Source: Chryseobacterium gleum
GTDB taxonomy: Bacteria > Bacteroidota > Bacteroidia > Flavobacteriales_F > PHOS-HE28
Assembly: GCA_945872795.1 (NCBI GenBank)
Contig: CAMCAZ010000027.1
Coordinates: 1-44,954 of the forward strand
Length of the DNA stretch: 44,954 bases
Direction: 5' to 3'
This document shows positions 32,360-40,082 of the stretch, piece after piece. Under the pieces are notes generated by a model. It did not search any database and was not told the DNA's origin. It saw only the letters and a list, made by a program, of their open reading frames with translations. The translations under genes were made by a program, and so were the position numbers. How positions within the stretch are numbered: position 1 is the first letter of the stretch; every line of letters begins with the position of its first letter.

Positions 32360-34045
32360 TCAGAACTGGAAGTAGATGAAAGGCACCATCTCGGCCGTGA
32401 TGGTCTGGTAGATGAGGCCGATCACCAGCACACTGATCAGGCCCATGGCCCACAAGGGAAGCATGGCGAACCACATGCGGTAGCGTTGCTTCAGGGTTTC
32501 GGGTAGCCAGTGGATCACCAGTCCGACCAGCATCAGGAGGAAAACGCTGCGGAAGCCGGTCAGTATGTCCCCCACAACGGTCAGGTCCGTTCCACCACCC
32601 AGGCTCTGGAGGATCTCATTGGCGGTCTGCATCGAATCACTGCGGAACCAGATGCGAGTGAAGGTGATGAAGGAGAAGGTGATGAACACCTTCCAGGCGT
32701 TCACCGCCCAGTGGTCCAGCTTCTCCCAAGGGCTTACGCGTTTCCAGAACTTGTAGACCACAAGGCCCAGGCCGTTGAGCCCGCCCCAGATCACGAACAT
32801 CCAACTGGCACCATGCCACAGGCCGCCCACGAGCATGGTGATCATCAGGTTGGTGTTGGTGGTGATGATGCCATGCATGGAGGGCGAGAAGCGCTGCAGC
32901 ACCACGACCAGCGCGACGATCGACAGATAGACCGCCGGCAGCCACCACCAGCCGGTGAGCAGGATGAAAGCCGCGCCGATGATGGTGAGCATGATCCAGG
33001 AGAACAGCGAAGCGCTGCGGTTGCCCCCCATGGGGATGTACAGGTAGTCGCGGAGCCAGGTGCTCAGGCTCATGTGCCAGCGTTTCCAGAACTCCCCGAC
33101 GTTACGGGCCTTGTAGGGACTGTTGAAGTTCATGGTGAGCGTGAAGCCCATGAGCAGCGCCACACCGATGGCCACGTCCGTGTAGCCGCTGAAATCGGCA
33201 TACACCTGCAGCGAGTAGCCGAAGAGCGCCATCATGGTCTCGAAGCCACTGAAGCGCAGCGGATCGGCGAACACGCGGTCGATGAAGTTCACGGCGATGT
33301 AGTCGCCGATGATCATCTTCTTCATCAGGCCGTTCAGGATCCAGAAGAGGGCGATGCCGAACTGTACGCGGCTCAGCTGGTAGGGCTTGTCGATCTGCGG
33401 AATGAAGTCCGATGCACGGACGATGGGGCCTGCCACCAGCTGCGGGAAGAAGCTGACGTAGAAGCCGAAGTCCACCACGCTGCGCACAGGCTTCAGCTCG
33501 CCCCGGTAAACATCCACCGCGTAGCTCATGCACTGGAAGGTGTAGAAGCTGATGCCCACCGGAAGCAGGATCTTGTTCTCCACGAAGTGCGCGTTCCACG
33601 CCAGGTTCGCCCATTGCGCGAAGTAGTTGATGGGCTCGAAGGTGGTGCCGAGCAGCGCGTTGATGTTCTCCACCACGAAGTGCGCGTACTTGAAGTACAG
33701 GAGCACCGCCAGGTTCACGGTGATGCTCAGGGCGAGCAGCAAGCGCTTGCGTGGAAGGTGCTGTGTCGCCGCGCTCCATAGTGCCAGTCGATGGTCCAGC
33801 AAAATGGAGAAGCCGAGCAGACCCACGAAAAAGCCGCTGGTCTTCCAATAGAAGAAGAGGCTGGCCACGAAGAGCCACGCATTGCGCAGGGACCGATCGC
33901 GGTAGATCAGGCTATAGACCACCAACACCACCGCGAAGAAGGCCCAGAAGAAGAAGCGCGTGAAGATGATCGGCTCCGATGGGTCGTAACCCAACATCCC
34001 ACCAAGGTCGATGGAGGACAACAGGTCGGTGAGCGCGAAGAGCAT
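32360..34045 (-). CDS. MBOAT family O-acyltransferase (AlgI/PatA-like)
   Basis: A 561-residue inner-membrane protein with about 10-12 helices. It contains the AlgI/DltB/PatA hallmarks: YADFSGYTDVAIG, FWKRWHMSLSTWLRDYLYIP with H324, and the catalytic GLWHGASW with H411. MBOAT proteins of this type pass an acetyl group from a cytoplasmic donor across the membrane to a periplasmic acceptor protein or glycan. It lies 5 bases after the second SGNH gene and is the last gene of the four-gene operon. Start 34045 gives the family-like N-terminus; longer starts run through the SGNH gene antisense-like sequence. Confidence 0.94.
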   Translation of the reverse strand: MLFALTDLLSSIDLGGMLGYDPSEPIIFTRFFFWAFFAVVLVVYSLIYRDRSLRNAWLFVASLFFYWKTSGFFVGLLGFSILLDHRLALWSAATQHLPRKRLLLALSITVNLAVLLYFKYAHFVVENINALLGTTFEPINYFAQWANLAWNAHFVENKILLPVGISFYTFQCMSYAVDVYRGELKPVRSVVDFGFYVSFFPQLVAGPIVRASDFIPQIDKPYQLSRVQFGIALFWILNGLMKKMIIGDYIAVNFIDRVFADPLRFSGFETMMALFGYSLQVYADFSGYTDVAIGVALLMGFTLTMNFNSPYKARNVGEFWKRWHMSLSTWLRDYLYIPMGGNRSASLFSWIMLTIIGAAFILLTGWWWLPAVYLSIVALVVVLQRFSPSMHGIITTNTNLMITMLVGGLWHGASWMFVIWGGLNGLGLVVYKFWKRVSPWEKLDHWAVNAWKVFITFSFITFTRIWFRSDSMQTANEILQSLGGGTDLTVVGDILTGFRSVFLLMLVGLVIHWLPETLKQRYRMWFAMLPLWAMGLISVLVIGLIYQTITAEMVPFIYFQF

Positions 34046-34050
34046 CGGCG

Positions 34051-35319
34051 TCAGGGACGGTACGTTTGGCGAAGGTGGTGGTCCAGGTCGTTCATCAGGG
34101 CATCGAAGAGCAGGTCGCCCAGCAGTGCGTAGCCCTCCCGCGTCAGGTGGATGCGGTCGTGCTTGGCCAGGCCGACACTTTCCCAACTGCGGATGGATCC
34201 CACACCGCCCATCACGCCCAAGGCATCCCACACAGCCACGCCCTCTTCCTGGGAGAGCTCCAGCATCACCTGGCGCACGTCCTCGGCCCGGCGGTTGACC
34301 GTCCTGCGCTTGATGAAGCTGTCCGTGTTGGTGGTGAGCAGGATGGCACAGCCCGGCGATGCGGCTCGGATGCGTTGGATGAGCTGTTGGTAGTTGGCCT
34401 TGAACCGCGCGGCCTGGAAGTCGGGGTCGTGGGCGTCGTTGATGCCGATGGAAAGGATGACGAGGTCGGGGTGCAACAGCGCCAGGTCCTCGCTGAAGCG
34501 CTGGCAGCGCAGCCAACTGTTTGTGCTGGCCCCGTTCACACCGCTCGCGTGAAGGAAGATCCCCGGGTCGTCGCTCTCCAGTAGCAGGCCCTGCAAGGTG
34601 AACAGTGCCTGGGTGCTGTCCATACGGGTGAACCGCAGATGCAGCGTGTCCGTGTAGCGGCTGAAGCGGAAGGTTGTGGCGTGCTCGTCGGGCTCGCTTT
34701 CACGCTCGATGAACAAGGTGCTGTCCGGTGACCAGGCGGTGACCGTGAGACTGCTGTCCTGGCGGTGCAGCACCTTCACCCGGTTGAAGGTGTAGCCCGG
34801 ATAGACATCGCCCCGGAAGCTCACGTTCAGTGTGGATATACTGTCGCGGGTGGTGACGGAGATCCCCGCGATCCCCAGCGTACTGCTGTCCGCGAGGTGC
34901 ACGTTGCGCACGGCCGACCAGTTGCCGGTGTACACCGGTTCATACCAGTAGGGATTGTTGCTCTTCGCCATGTTGTAGGGGAAGATGAAGCCCCTGCCCG
35001 CGCGGATCCCCGGGGCCATGGTCTGCAGGCGGTGGCGCAGCTGCATGCTCCACATGTCGGCCTGCACGTGCGACCCGCCGATGTGGACGACGTTGATCTG
35101 TCCTTCACCCTGGAACAGCAACTTGTCCATTGCTCCGTGAAGGGTTTTCCAGGAGGTGCTGTCCCCGCGCTGAACGATGGTGTTCGCAGCGTGACCGATG
35201 AAGGGAAGTTCCTTCAGCCGTTGAAGGTCCTGCGCCTGTGACCCGAATGGAAGGCACAGCAGGAACAGGCCCATGGTCCGGGCAAGGGACCGATCCCGAT
35301 GATGTCTGGATCCGATCAT
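34051..35319 (-). CDS. SGNH/GDSL hydrolase-fold exported protein (second of pair)
   Basis: A 422-residue exported protein; the signal peptide ends near residue 30 (FGSQAQ-D). SGNH blocks: block I HIGGSHVQAD with nucleophile S83 (the usual GDS reads GGS), block III LSIGINDAHD, and block V HDRIHLTREG with D388 and H391. The catalytic triad is therefore intact. Between block I and III is an inserted beta-rich region (about 110-250), as in AlgJ/AlgX- or OafB-type acetyltransferase partners. It may take acetyl from the MBOAT protein and move it to the polymer, or remove it. The ATG overlaps the upstream stop by ATGA (35316-35319). Confidence 0.85.
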   Translation of the reverse strand: MIGSRHHRDRSLARTMGLFLLCLPFGSQAQDLQRLKELPFIGHAANTIVQRGDSTSWKTLHGAMDKLLFQGEGQINVVHIGGSHVQADMWSMQLRHRLQTMAPGIRAGRGFIFPYNMAKSNNPYWYEPVYTGNWSAVRNVHLADSSTLGIAGISVTTRDSISTLNVSFRGDVYPGYTFNRVKVLHRQDSSLTVTAWSPDSTLFIERESEPDEHATTFRFSRYTDTLHLRFTRMDSTQALFTLQGLLLESDDPGIFLHASGVNGASTNSWLRCQRFSEDLALLHPDLVILSIGINDAHDPDFQAARFKANYQQLIQRIRAASPGCAILLTTNTDSFIKRRTVNRRAEDVRQVMLELSQEEGVAVWDALGVMGGVGSIRSWESVGLAKHDRIHLTREGYALLGDLLFDALMNDLDHHLRQTYRP

Positions 35320-36797
35320 GGTGCAGTGGAATGGTACTGGGCGAAGTCGTTGATGAAGGCCGTCCAGAAGAGCTCGCCCACCTTGCGTGCACCCTGTGGA
35401 CTGAAATGGATGTAGTCCGTAGCGGCCAGTGGTGGATCGGCCTCCACCCAGCTCACCATGCTGTTCCGTCCGCCCATCGCGGCATACATGTCCCAGAACA
35501 CCGCGCCCTGTGCCAGGGCGTTGGTCTTCATCGCGGTGTTCACATCCTCCAGGAAGGGTCGCGTCACGAAGAACTCTCCTTCCTTGATGCTCATGTCACT
35601 GGGGCCGATGACCATCACGGTCACTCCCGGCATGAGCCGTCTGAACCGGGCGATCTGCGCCCCCAGGAAGCGGCCGTAACCGGCCGCCTCCTCCGCACTT
35701 TTCAAGCTGGGCAGCACGTTACCGCCGAACTGCAGGATGAGCAGGTCCACGCCGAGGTCATCGTACATGCCCCGCAACAAGGCCTGGTCCATGCGCCCGA
35801 ACTCGTAGCCTGCACCACCGCGAAGGGCCAGATTGTCCATGCACACGCCTCGCTTGCTTTCCAGCGAGATGCCGAACACGTCCGGGCTGTCCGCACCGGT
35901 GAAGCGGAGTTCCAGAGCCCCCGAGGAACTGGGGAAGCGCCACTCGCGGATCAACAGCTTTTCACTGGGGGCCACCTCATCGCTGCTCACCAGGACGCCG
36001 TCCTGCCAGAGCTCCACGGTCAATGGACTGCGGTGCCAGCCGTAGTAGAGCTTGCACACCTCGTAGACCTGTGCCTTGCCATAGGACCTTTTCTCCGGCC
36101 GCAACAGCACCGAAGCGCGGTGCACAGTGGTGTCCGGCCCCACAGTGTCCGGGAGGATGGGTGTGAAGCGGGAGAAACTCCCTAGCGCGCCGAAACGATC
36201 GTGCTTCTGGGTGGGATGCTTCCGTCCCATCACAGCGTAGCGCTCCCAATTGTCGGAGAGCACGCGTTCCACGCTGTAGAAGGGTACGATGTCGGCGACG
36301 GACACCAGCCCAGGACCACTGCCACCGAACTGCATCTGCAATTTGTTCCGCAGGTAGGAGGTGATCCGGTCGCCCTCGATCTGCGAATCGCCATAGTGCA
36401 GCACACGCACCGGGCGGCTGCCCTGTCCGGCGTTCTTCAGCGTGGCGAAGAGCTCGTGCAGCACGCTCTTGTCACCCTGCGGATAGTGCAGTGCGATCCG
36501 TTCATGCAGTGGAGGCAGCTTGCTCGCATCGAACACGAAGGGTGCGCCGGGCGGCATGCTGTCCACGGTGGCGACCGCTACCGTATCAGCGGACAATGAG
36601 CTATCCGTAGGCAATGCCACGATGTCGCTGATGTCCACTTCGGCGCGTTGCTCCGGGAACAGGATGCTCTTCGGTGAAGGCATCGTGATGGTCACGCCCT
36701 CTGCCAGGGTGATGCCATCGCGCGGCCACAGCGCACCGATCGCGGCCAGCGCAAGCCCCACAGCCAACAGGAAGCCCAGTGTTTGCGCCGGTCTCAT
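35316..36797 (-). CDS. SGNH/GDSL hydrolase-fold exported or membrane-anchored protein (first of pair)
   Basis: A 493-residue protein with an N-terminal membrane anchor or signal (about 5-24) and a linker to about residue 95. Block I is LHYGDSQIEGD (S138), block III LILQFGGNVLP, block V TDYIHFSPQG with D461 and H464, so the triad is complete. A beta-rich insert is seen near 230-330. It is a paralogue of the next gene and overlaps both neighbours by ATGA, so production is coupled. With an MBOAT partner the expected role is transfer or removal of acetyl groups on an envelope glycan. Order and context fit PatB/AlgJ-like function; this is inference. Confidence 0.86.
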   Translation of the reverse strand: MRPAQTLGFLLAVGLALAAIGALWPRDGITLAEGVTITMPSPKSILFPEQRAEVDISDIVALPTDSSLSADTVAVATVDSMPPGAPFVFDASKLPPLHERIALHYPQGDKSVLHELFATLKNAGQGSRPVRVLHYGDSQIEGDRITSYLRNKLQMQFGGSGPGLVSVADIVPFYSVERVLSDNWERYAVMGRKHPTQKHDRFGALGSFSRFTPILPDTVGPDTTVHRASVLLRPEKRSYGKAQVYEVCKLYYGWHRSPLTVELWQDGVLVSSDEVAPSEKLLIREWRFPSSSGALELRFTGADSPDVFGISLESKRGVCMDNLALRGGAGYEFGRMDQALLRGMYDDLGVDLLILQFGGNVLPSLKSAEEAAGYGRFLGAQIARFRRLMPGVTVMVIGPSDMSIKEGEFFVTRPFLEDVNTAMKTNALAQGAVFWDMYAAMGGRNSMVSWVEADPPLAATDYIHFSPQGARKVGELFWTAFINDFAQYHSTAP

Positions 36798-38242
36798 GGT
36801 GTGGCGGGGATCTTGATCTTCTGCCCGGGACGGATGTCCGGACCGATGCCGTTGAACTTCATCAGCTGTTCACTGCTGACGCCAGGGTGGCGTTTGGCGA
36901 TGAGGTACAGGGAATCGCCGCTGCGGACGGTATACCAGGTGAAGGCAGCTTCCTTTGCGGCATCCGGTGCTGGCGTCAGGGCTTGAGCTTCCGGTTTTTC
37001 GTTGGCCTCCTCCTGGTCCTCGAAGCGGCTGCGTTTTGCAGGGGGCACATAGATCGTGAGCTGCTCGCCGACGTCGATGTGATCGTTCTTCAGGTTGTTC
37101 CACTTCTTCACGTCGCTCACCCGCACATTGAAGCGGGAGGCGATGCGGCCCAGATAGTCGCCGGAGCGCACCCGGTAGTAGATGGCCTCGCGCCCGTCCG
37201 GCAGCCGTTGCACATCGTCCCGGCCCTGTGATGCGTTGCTCAGGGCAAGCAGTTCAGCCTGGCGTGAACGCAGGATCGAATCGGTCAGCAGTTCCAGGCG
37301 CTGCTTGTCACCCTGGGGCAGATGCAGGCCGTGGTAAGCGGGAATGGTGGGTCCGTGCAGGACCGGGTTCATCCAGCGGAGCTGGCCGCCCGGCAGGCCC
37401 AACATCCGTTCCACCAGCACGGTCCGGAGCTCGGTGGTGGGGCGCAGGGTGTCCATCGGCTCGGTCAGCTCCACGATCAAGGGTTTGATCCCCAGTTGTT
37501 CACTGTTCGCCGAGAGGTGCAGGAAGGCCATCAGCAGGGGAAGGACCTCCTGTTCGGGGCCGTCGAAATGCGGGTACAGGCTGCGCATATCCGTGGCACC
37601 ACCGGCCCGTTGCTGGGCACGCGTCAGGTTGGCGGGGCCGCAGGCGAAGGCCATGATCGCCAGTTCCAGGGTGGCGTGGCGTGCGCGTTGGTCCTTCAGG
37701 TACCGGATGGCGGCCAGGGTACTGAGGAAAGGGTCGAAACGCTCGTCCACCCGCTCGTTCACGGTGCAACCGTAGCGCACGGCGACCGCGCGGGGAAGCA
37801 TCCAAAGGCCGGCACCGCCGGTGGTGGAGGTGGCCAGGGTGTTCATGCCCGACAGGGCCATGGGCAAATACTTTAGCTCCCTCGGCAGACCGGCCGCCAC
37901 CAGTTGGCCTTCGATCATCGGGGAATAGGGCATGGCGATCCCCAGCATTGCCCGGAACTGCTCGCGTCGGGTTTCACCGTAAAGGTCCACCAGGGCGGCC
38001 ACGCGTTCATCCGCGAACACCGGTAACGCAGGAAATTCCCGCTGAAGTGCAGGGTTGAGCCCGCTGGTGTCCATGGGGCGGATGACGCCACCGTGCGGCC
38101 GATTGCGCGCTTCCTGCAAGGCCTTGCGCACGGGCCAGGTCGTCATCAGGCTGTCGGTCCGCCAGGTGCCCTGCGCACTGACAGCGGCCGCGCAGGGCAG
38201 CAGGAACAGCACACAAAGGAAGGGGAGGAGGGACGTACGCAT
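36794..38242 (-). CDS. lytic-transglycosylase-like protein with two LysM domains, catalytic Glu missing
   Basis: A 482-residue exported protein (signal peptide 1-24). Residues about 90-210 align with the MltD/SLT lytic transglycosylase core. At the catalytic position, where the family has ES in a block like ELKYLxxxES, this protein reads ELKYLPMALS: Leu130 replaces Glu. The AYN-x-G block reads AFACGPAN (198-205), and GLWQFM reads GLWMLP. Cleavage of glycan strands is therefore unlikely. LysM domains lie at about 355-399 and 436-479, so peptidoglycan binding should persist. It is first in the operon and overlaps the next gene by ATGA. A targeting or scaffolding role in O-acetylation is inferred. 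Confidence 0.85.
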   Translation of the reverse strand: MRTSLLPFLCVLFLLPCAAAVSAQGTWRTDSLMTTWPVRKALQEARNRPHGGVIRPMDTSGLNPALQREFPALPVFADERVAALVDLYGETRREQFRAMLGIAMPYSPMIEGQLVAAGLPRELKYLPMALSGMNTLATSTTGGAGLWMLPRAVAVRYGCTVNERVDERFDPFLSTLAAIRYLKDQRARHATLELAIMAFACGPANLTRAQQRAGGATDMRSLYPHFDGPEQEVLPLLMAFLHLSANSEQLGIKPLIVELTEPMDTLRPTTELRTVLVERMLGLPGGQLRWMNPVLHGPTIPAYHGLHLPQGDKQRLELLTDSILRSRQAELLALSNASQGRDDVQRLPDGREAIYYRVRSGDYLGRIASRFNVRVSDVKKWNNLKNDHIDVGEQLTIYVPPAKRSRFEDQEEANEKPEAQALTPAPDAAKEAAFTWYTVRSGDSLYLIAKRHPGVSSEQLMKFNGIGPDIRPGQKIKIPATP

Positions 38243-38353
38243 CAGCCGATGTAAAACAACGCTTCCCCATAACGGTCTGTGACGTGCCTCCGCGTTTTTC
38301 TTCACGCAGGCCTGTTGGGGCGCGGAGCGAATTAGTCGAGGCCCACGGACATT

Positions 38354-38361
38354 TACCTTGC
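38354..38361 (+). promoter_or_regulatory. -7-like promoter element before the leader ORF
   Basis: TACCTTGC, close to TAnnTTTG, 7 bases before the ATG at 38369. Confidence 0.35.
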
Positions 38362-38368
38362 GCCCCAC

Positions 38369-38509
38369 ATGCTGCTGCGATCCCTTCTCCGCTCTTTCGT
38401 CGCCATGGCCTTGGGCTGTGCGGGACTTGCCGGACAGGCGCAGGTGCCCTATCCACCCTTCCCCCTACCGAAGACCCGACCATGTCTGAAGCCCGCAGTG
38501 ACCGTATGA
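38369..38509 (+). CDS. possible 46-residue signal-peptide leader ORF
   Basis: Starts MLLRSLLRSFVAMALGCAGL and continues AGQAQVPYPP: a positively charged start, a hydrophobic core and an AxA-like cleavage site, as in an exported protein, but it stops after 46 codons. Its TGA (38507-38509) overlaps an ATG of the FrnE-like gene (38506-38508) as ATGA. A -7-like element sits 7 bases upstream. It could be a translated leader, a remnant of a secreted gene, or a tiny secreted peptide. Confidence 0.4.
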   Translation: MLLRSLLRSFVAMALGCAGLAGQAQVPYPPFPLPKTRPCLKPAVTV

Positions 38510-39141
38510 CCGTGGAGATCTGGAGCGACGTGGTCTGTCCCTTCTGTTACATCGGGAAACGCGAGTTCGAACGTGCCCTGGAGGGCTTTGAGTTCCGCGA
38601 CAGTGTGGATGTGATCTGGCGCAGTTTCGAGCTCGATCCCGATGCACCCGTGCGCAGTGAGTTCGACATGTACGGGATGTTGGTGTCCAAATATGGTGGC
38701 ACGCGGGAGGATGCCGTGCAACGGGTGCAGGGTGTGGTGGATCGCGCACGTATCGTCGGCCTGGAATACGTCATGGACAAGGCGGTGATCGGCAGCAGCT
38801 TCGATGCGCACCGCGTCTTGCAGTTTGCCAAAACAGTGGACAAGGGCGATGCCATGAAGGAGCGGCTGCTCAAGGCCTACTTCATGGAGGGCGCCCATCT
38901 GGCGGATGTTCCCACGCTCATCCGCCTGGCGAGCGAGGTGGGGCTGGATGGCGCCGCTGTGGCCGAAATGCTCGCGTCCACGCAGTTCACCGAAGCCGTT
39001 CGCAAGGACGAGGCCGATGCCCGGCAGTTGGGTGTCCGTGGTGTGCCCTTCTTCGCGATCGATCGCAAGTTCGGGGTCAGTGGTGCGCAGCATAGTGCCG
39101 CTTTCCTCGGCGCCTTGAACCAGGCCTGGGAGGCGCGTTGA
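38506..39141 (+). CDS. FrnE-like DsbA family oxidoreductase
   Basis: A 211-residue cytoplasmic protein beginning MTVEIWSDVVCPFCYIGKRE, the standard N-terminus of the FrnE/DsbA-like family, with active site CPFC (C11, C14). The helical insert is followed by the cis-Pro loop GVRGVPFFAIDRKFGVSGAQ. FrnE proteins act as disulfide isomerases or oxidoreductases in oxidative stress. The ATG at 38506 is chosen because it fits the family and overlaps the upstream short ORF as ATGA; the ATG at 38482 would add eight residues. It converges on the SET-domain gene with a 7-base gap. Confidence 0.92.
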   Translation: MTVEIWSDVVCPFCYIGKREFERALEGFEFRDSVDVIWRSFELDPDAPVRSEFDMYGMLVSKYGGTREDAVQRVQGVVDRARIVGLEYVMDKAVIGSSFDAHRVLQFAKTVDKGDAMKERLLKAYFMEGAHLADVPTLIRLASEVGLDGAAVAEMLASTQFTEAVRKDEADARQLGVRGVPFFAIDRKFGVSGAQHSAAFLGALNQAWEAR

Positions 39142-39148
39142 GCACCGC

Positions 39149-39580
39149 TCACAGGGGGCGCTTGGCCCAGTACGCCTTGCCGTAGTCCACGTACACCTCG
39201 CCACCCGCACGGATGTTCCGCGTGGCCATCACACAGGGGCGGTCGTCCTCGTCCAACGTGATCACGGCGTTGTTCCGCAGGCGTGTGTTGCCCGGACCTT
39301 CCACATCATTGGCATACATGGCGAAACAGTCGCTGTACATGCTGTCCAGCGTGCTGCCGTCCATCATGGTGACGAAGTAGGCATCTTCGCCGCGGGCGGC
39401 ACGCAGCTGTGCCTCTGCGTGCGAGAGGGGTTCACCGGTGAAGACGGCCACCACCTCACCGCGGTGGATGGGGATGACGGTGAAGAGCCCATGGCCTGCG
39501 CCGGCGATCCGGGAGGGCTGCACGTACAGGTACTCCGCCTCGTGGGCGTCGATAGTCTGCGGTTGGGGTAGGGCGGACAT
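39149..39580 (-). CDS. SET-domain protein
   Basis: A 143-residue single-domain protein. The SET fold is seen in GAGHGLFTVIPIHRGEVVAVFTG, a central NTRLRNNAVI segment and a C-terminal IRAGGEVYVDYGKAYW, which supplies the catalytic Tyr region. SET domains methylate protein lysines with S-adenosylmethionine; in bacteria targets are mostly unknown. The usual RFINHxxxPN pseudoknot motif is weak here (FAMYANDVEGPGNTR), so activity is uncertain. It lies 6 bases after a methyltransferase remnant on the same strand and converges with the FrnE-like gene. Confidence 0.8.
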   Translation of the reverse strand: MSALPQPQTIDAHEAEYLYVQPSRIAGAGHGLFTVIPIHRGEVVAVFTGEPLSHAEAQLRAARGEDAYFVTMMDGSTLDSMYSDCFAMYANDVEGPGNTRLRNNAVITLDEDDRPCVMATRNIRAGGEVYVDYGKAYWAKRPL

Positions 39581-39586
39581 CGGTGA

Positions 39587-40078
39587 TCAGGCCGCTCCCT
39601 TGTTCAGGTTCGAACCCTCATCGTTCCTTCCCTTGCGGATGAAGATGAGGTTGTGGTAAAAATGAATGGCAACGATGTGCGCCTCCAGATAATTCGGGAC
39701 ATGGCCCGGAATGCGCAGCTCCGCGTGGTTCAGGCCGTCCACCAGGGCCTTGAAATGGTTCATGGCCGTGAGCGCGTTGTGCAGGTCCTGGCTGTCACCA
39801 CCGAACTCCGGCCAGTAGGAGGTCTGGGTGTCCTCGATCACGTAGTAGCCTCCCTCCTTCAAGCGGGGAAACAAGTGCTTGAAGGTGGTGATGATGTGCT
39901 CGTTGATGTGGCTGCCGTCATCGATGATCAGTTCCGGTGCGCCGTGCTCGGCGAGGACGCTGTCCAGGAACGGCAGGTCCACCTGGCTCCCCCGATGGAT
40001 GCGGATGCGGGGCTCCTCCAACCACGACTTCTCCTGGATGTCCAGTGAAACGATGAGCCTTGAACATGAACGACGTCC
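39587..40078 (-). pseudogene. 5'-truncated SAM-dependent methyltransferase (CmcI-like)
   Basis: About 160 codons resembling the C-terminal two-thirds of class I methyltransferases related to cephalosporin hydroxylase/CmcI. Recognisable parts are LDIQEKSWLEEPRI, RGSQVDLPFL, IIDDGSHINEHI and GGYYVIEDTQTSYW. Homology begins just after the agmatinase stop codon (40083-40085). The part that would hold the SAM-binding motif I is absent, and no ATG or plausible start is in frame near the break. The reading frame stays open upstream only by running through the agmatinase gene. It looks like a deletion remnant. If translated, it would lack SAM binding. Confidence 0.65.
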
Positions 40079-40082
40079 CTGT

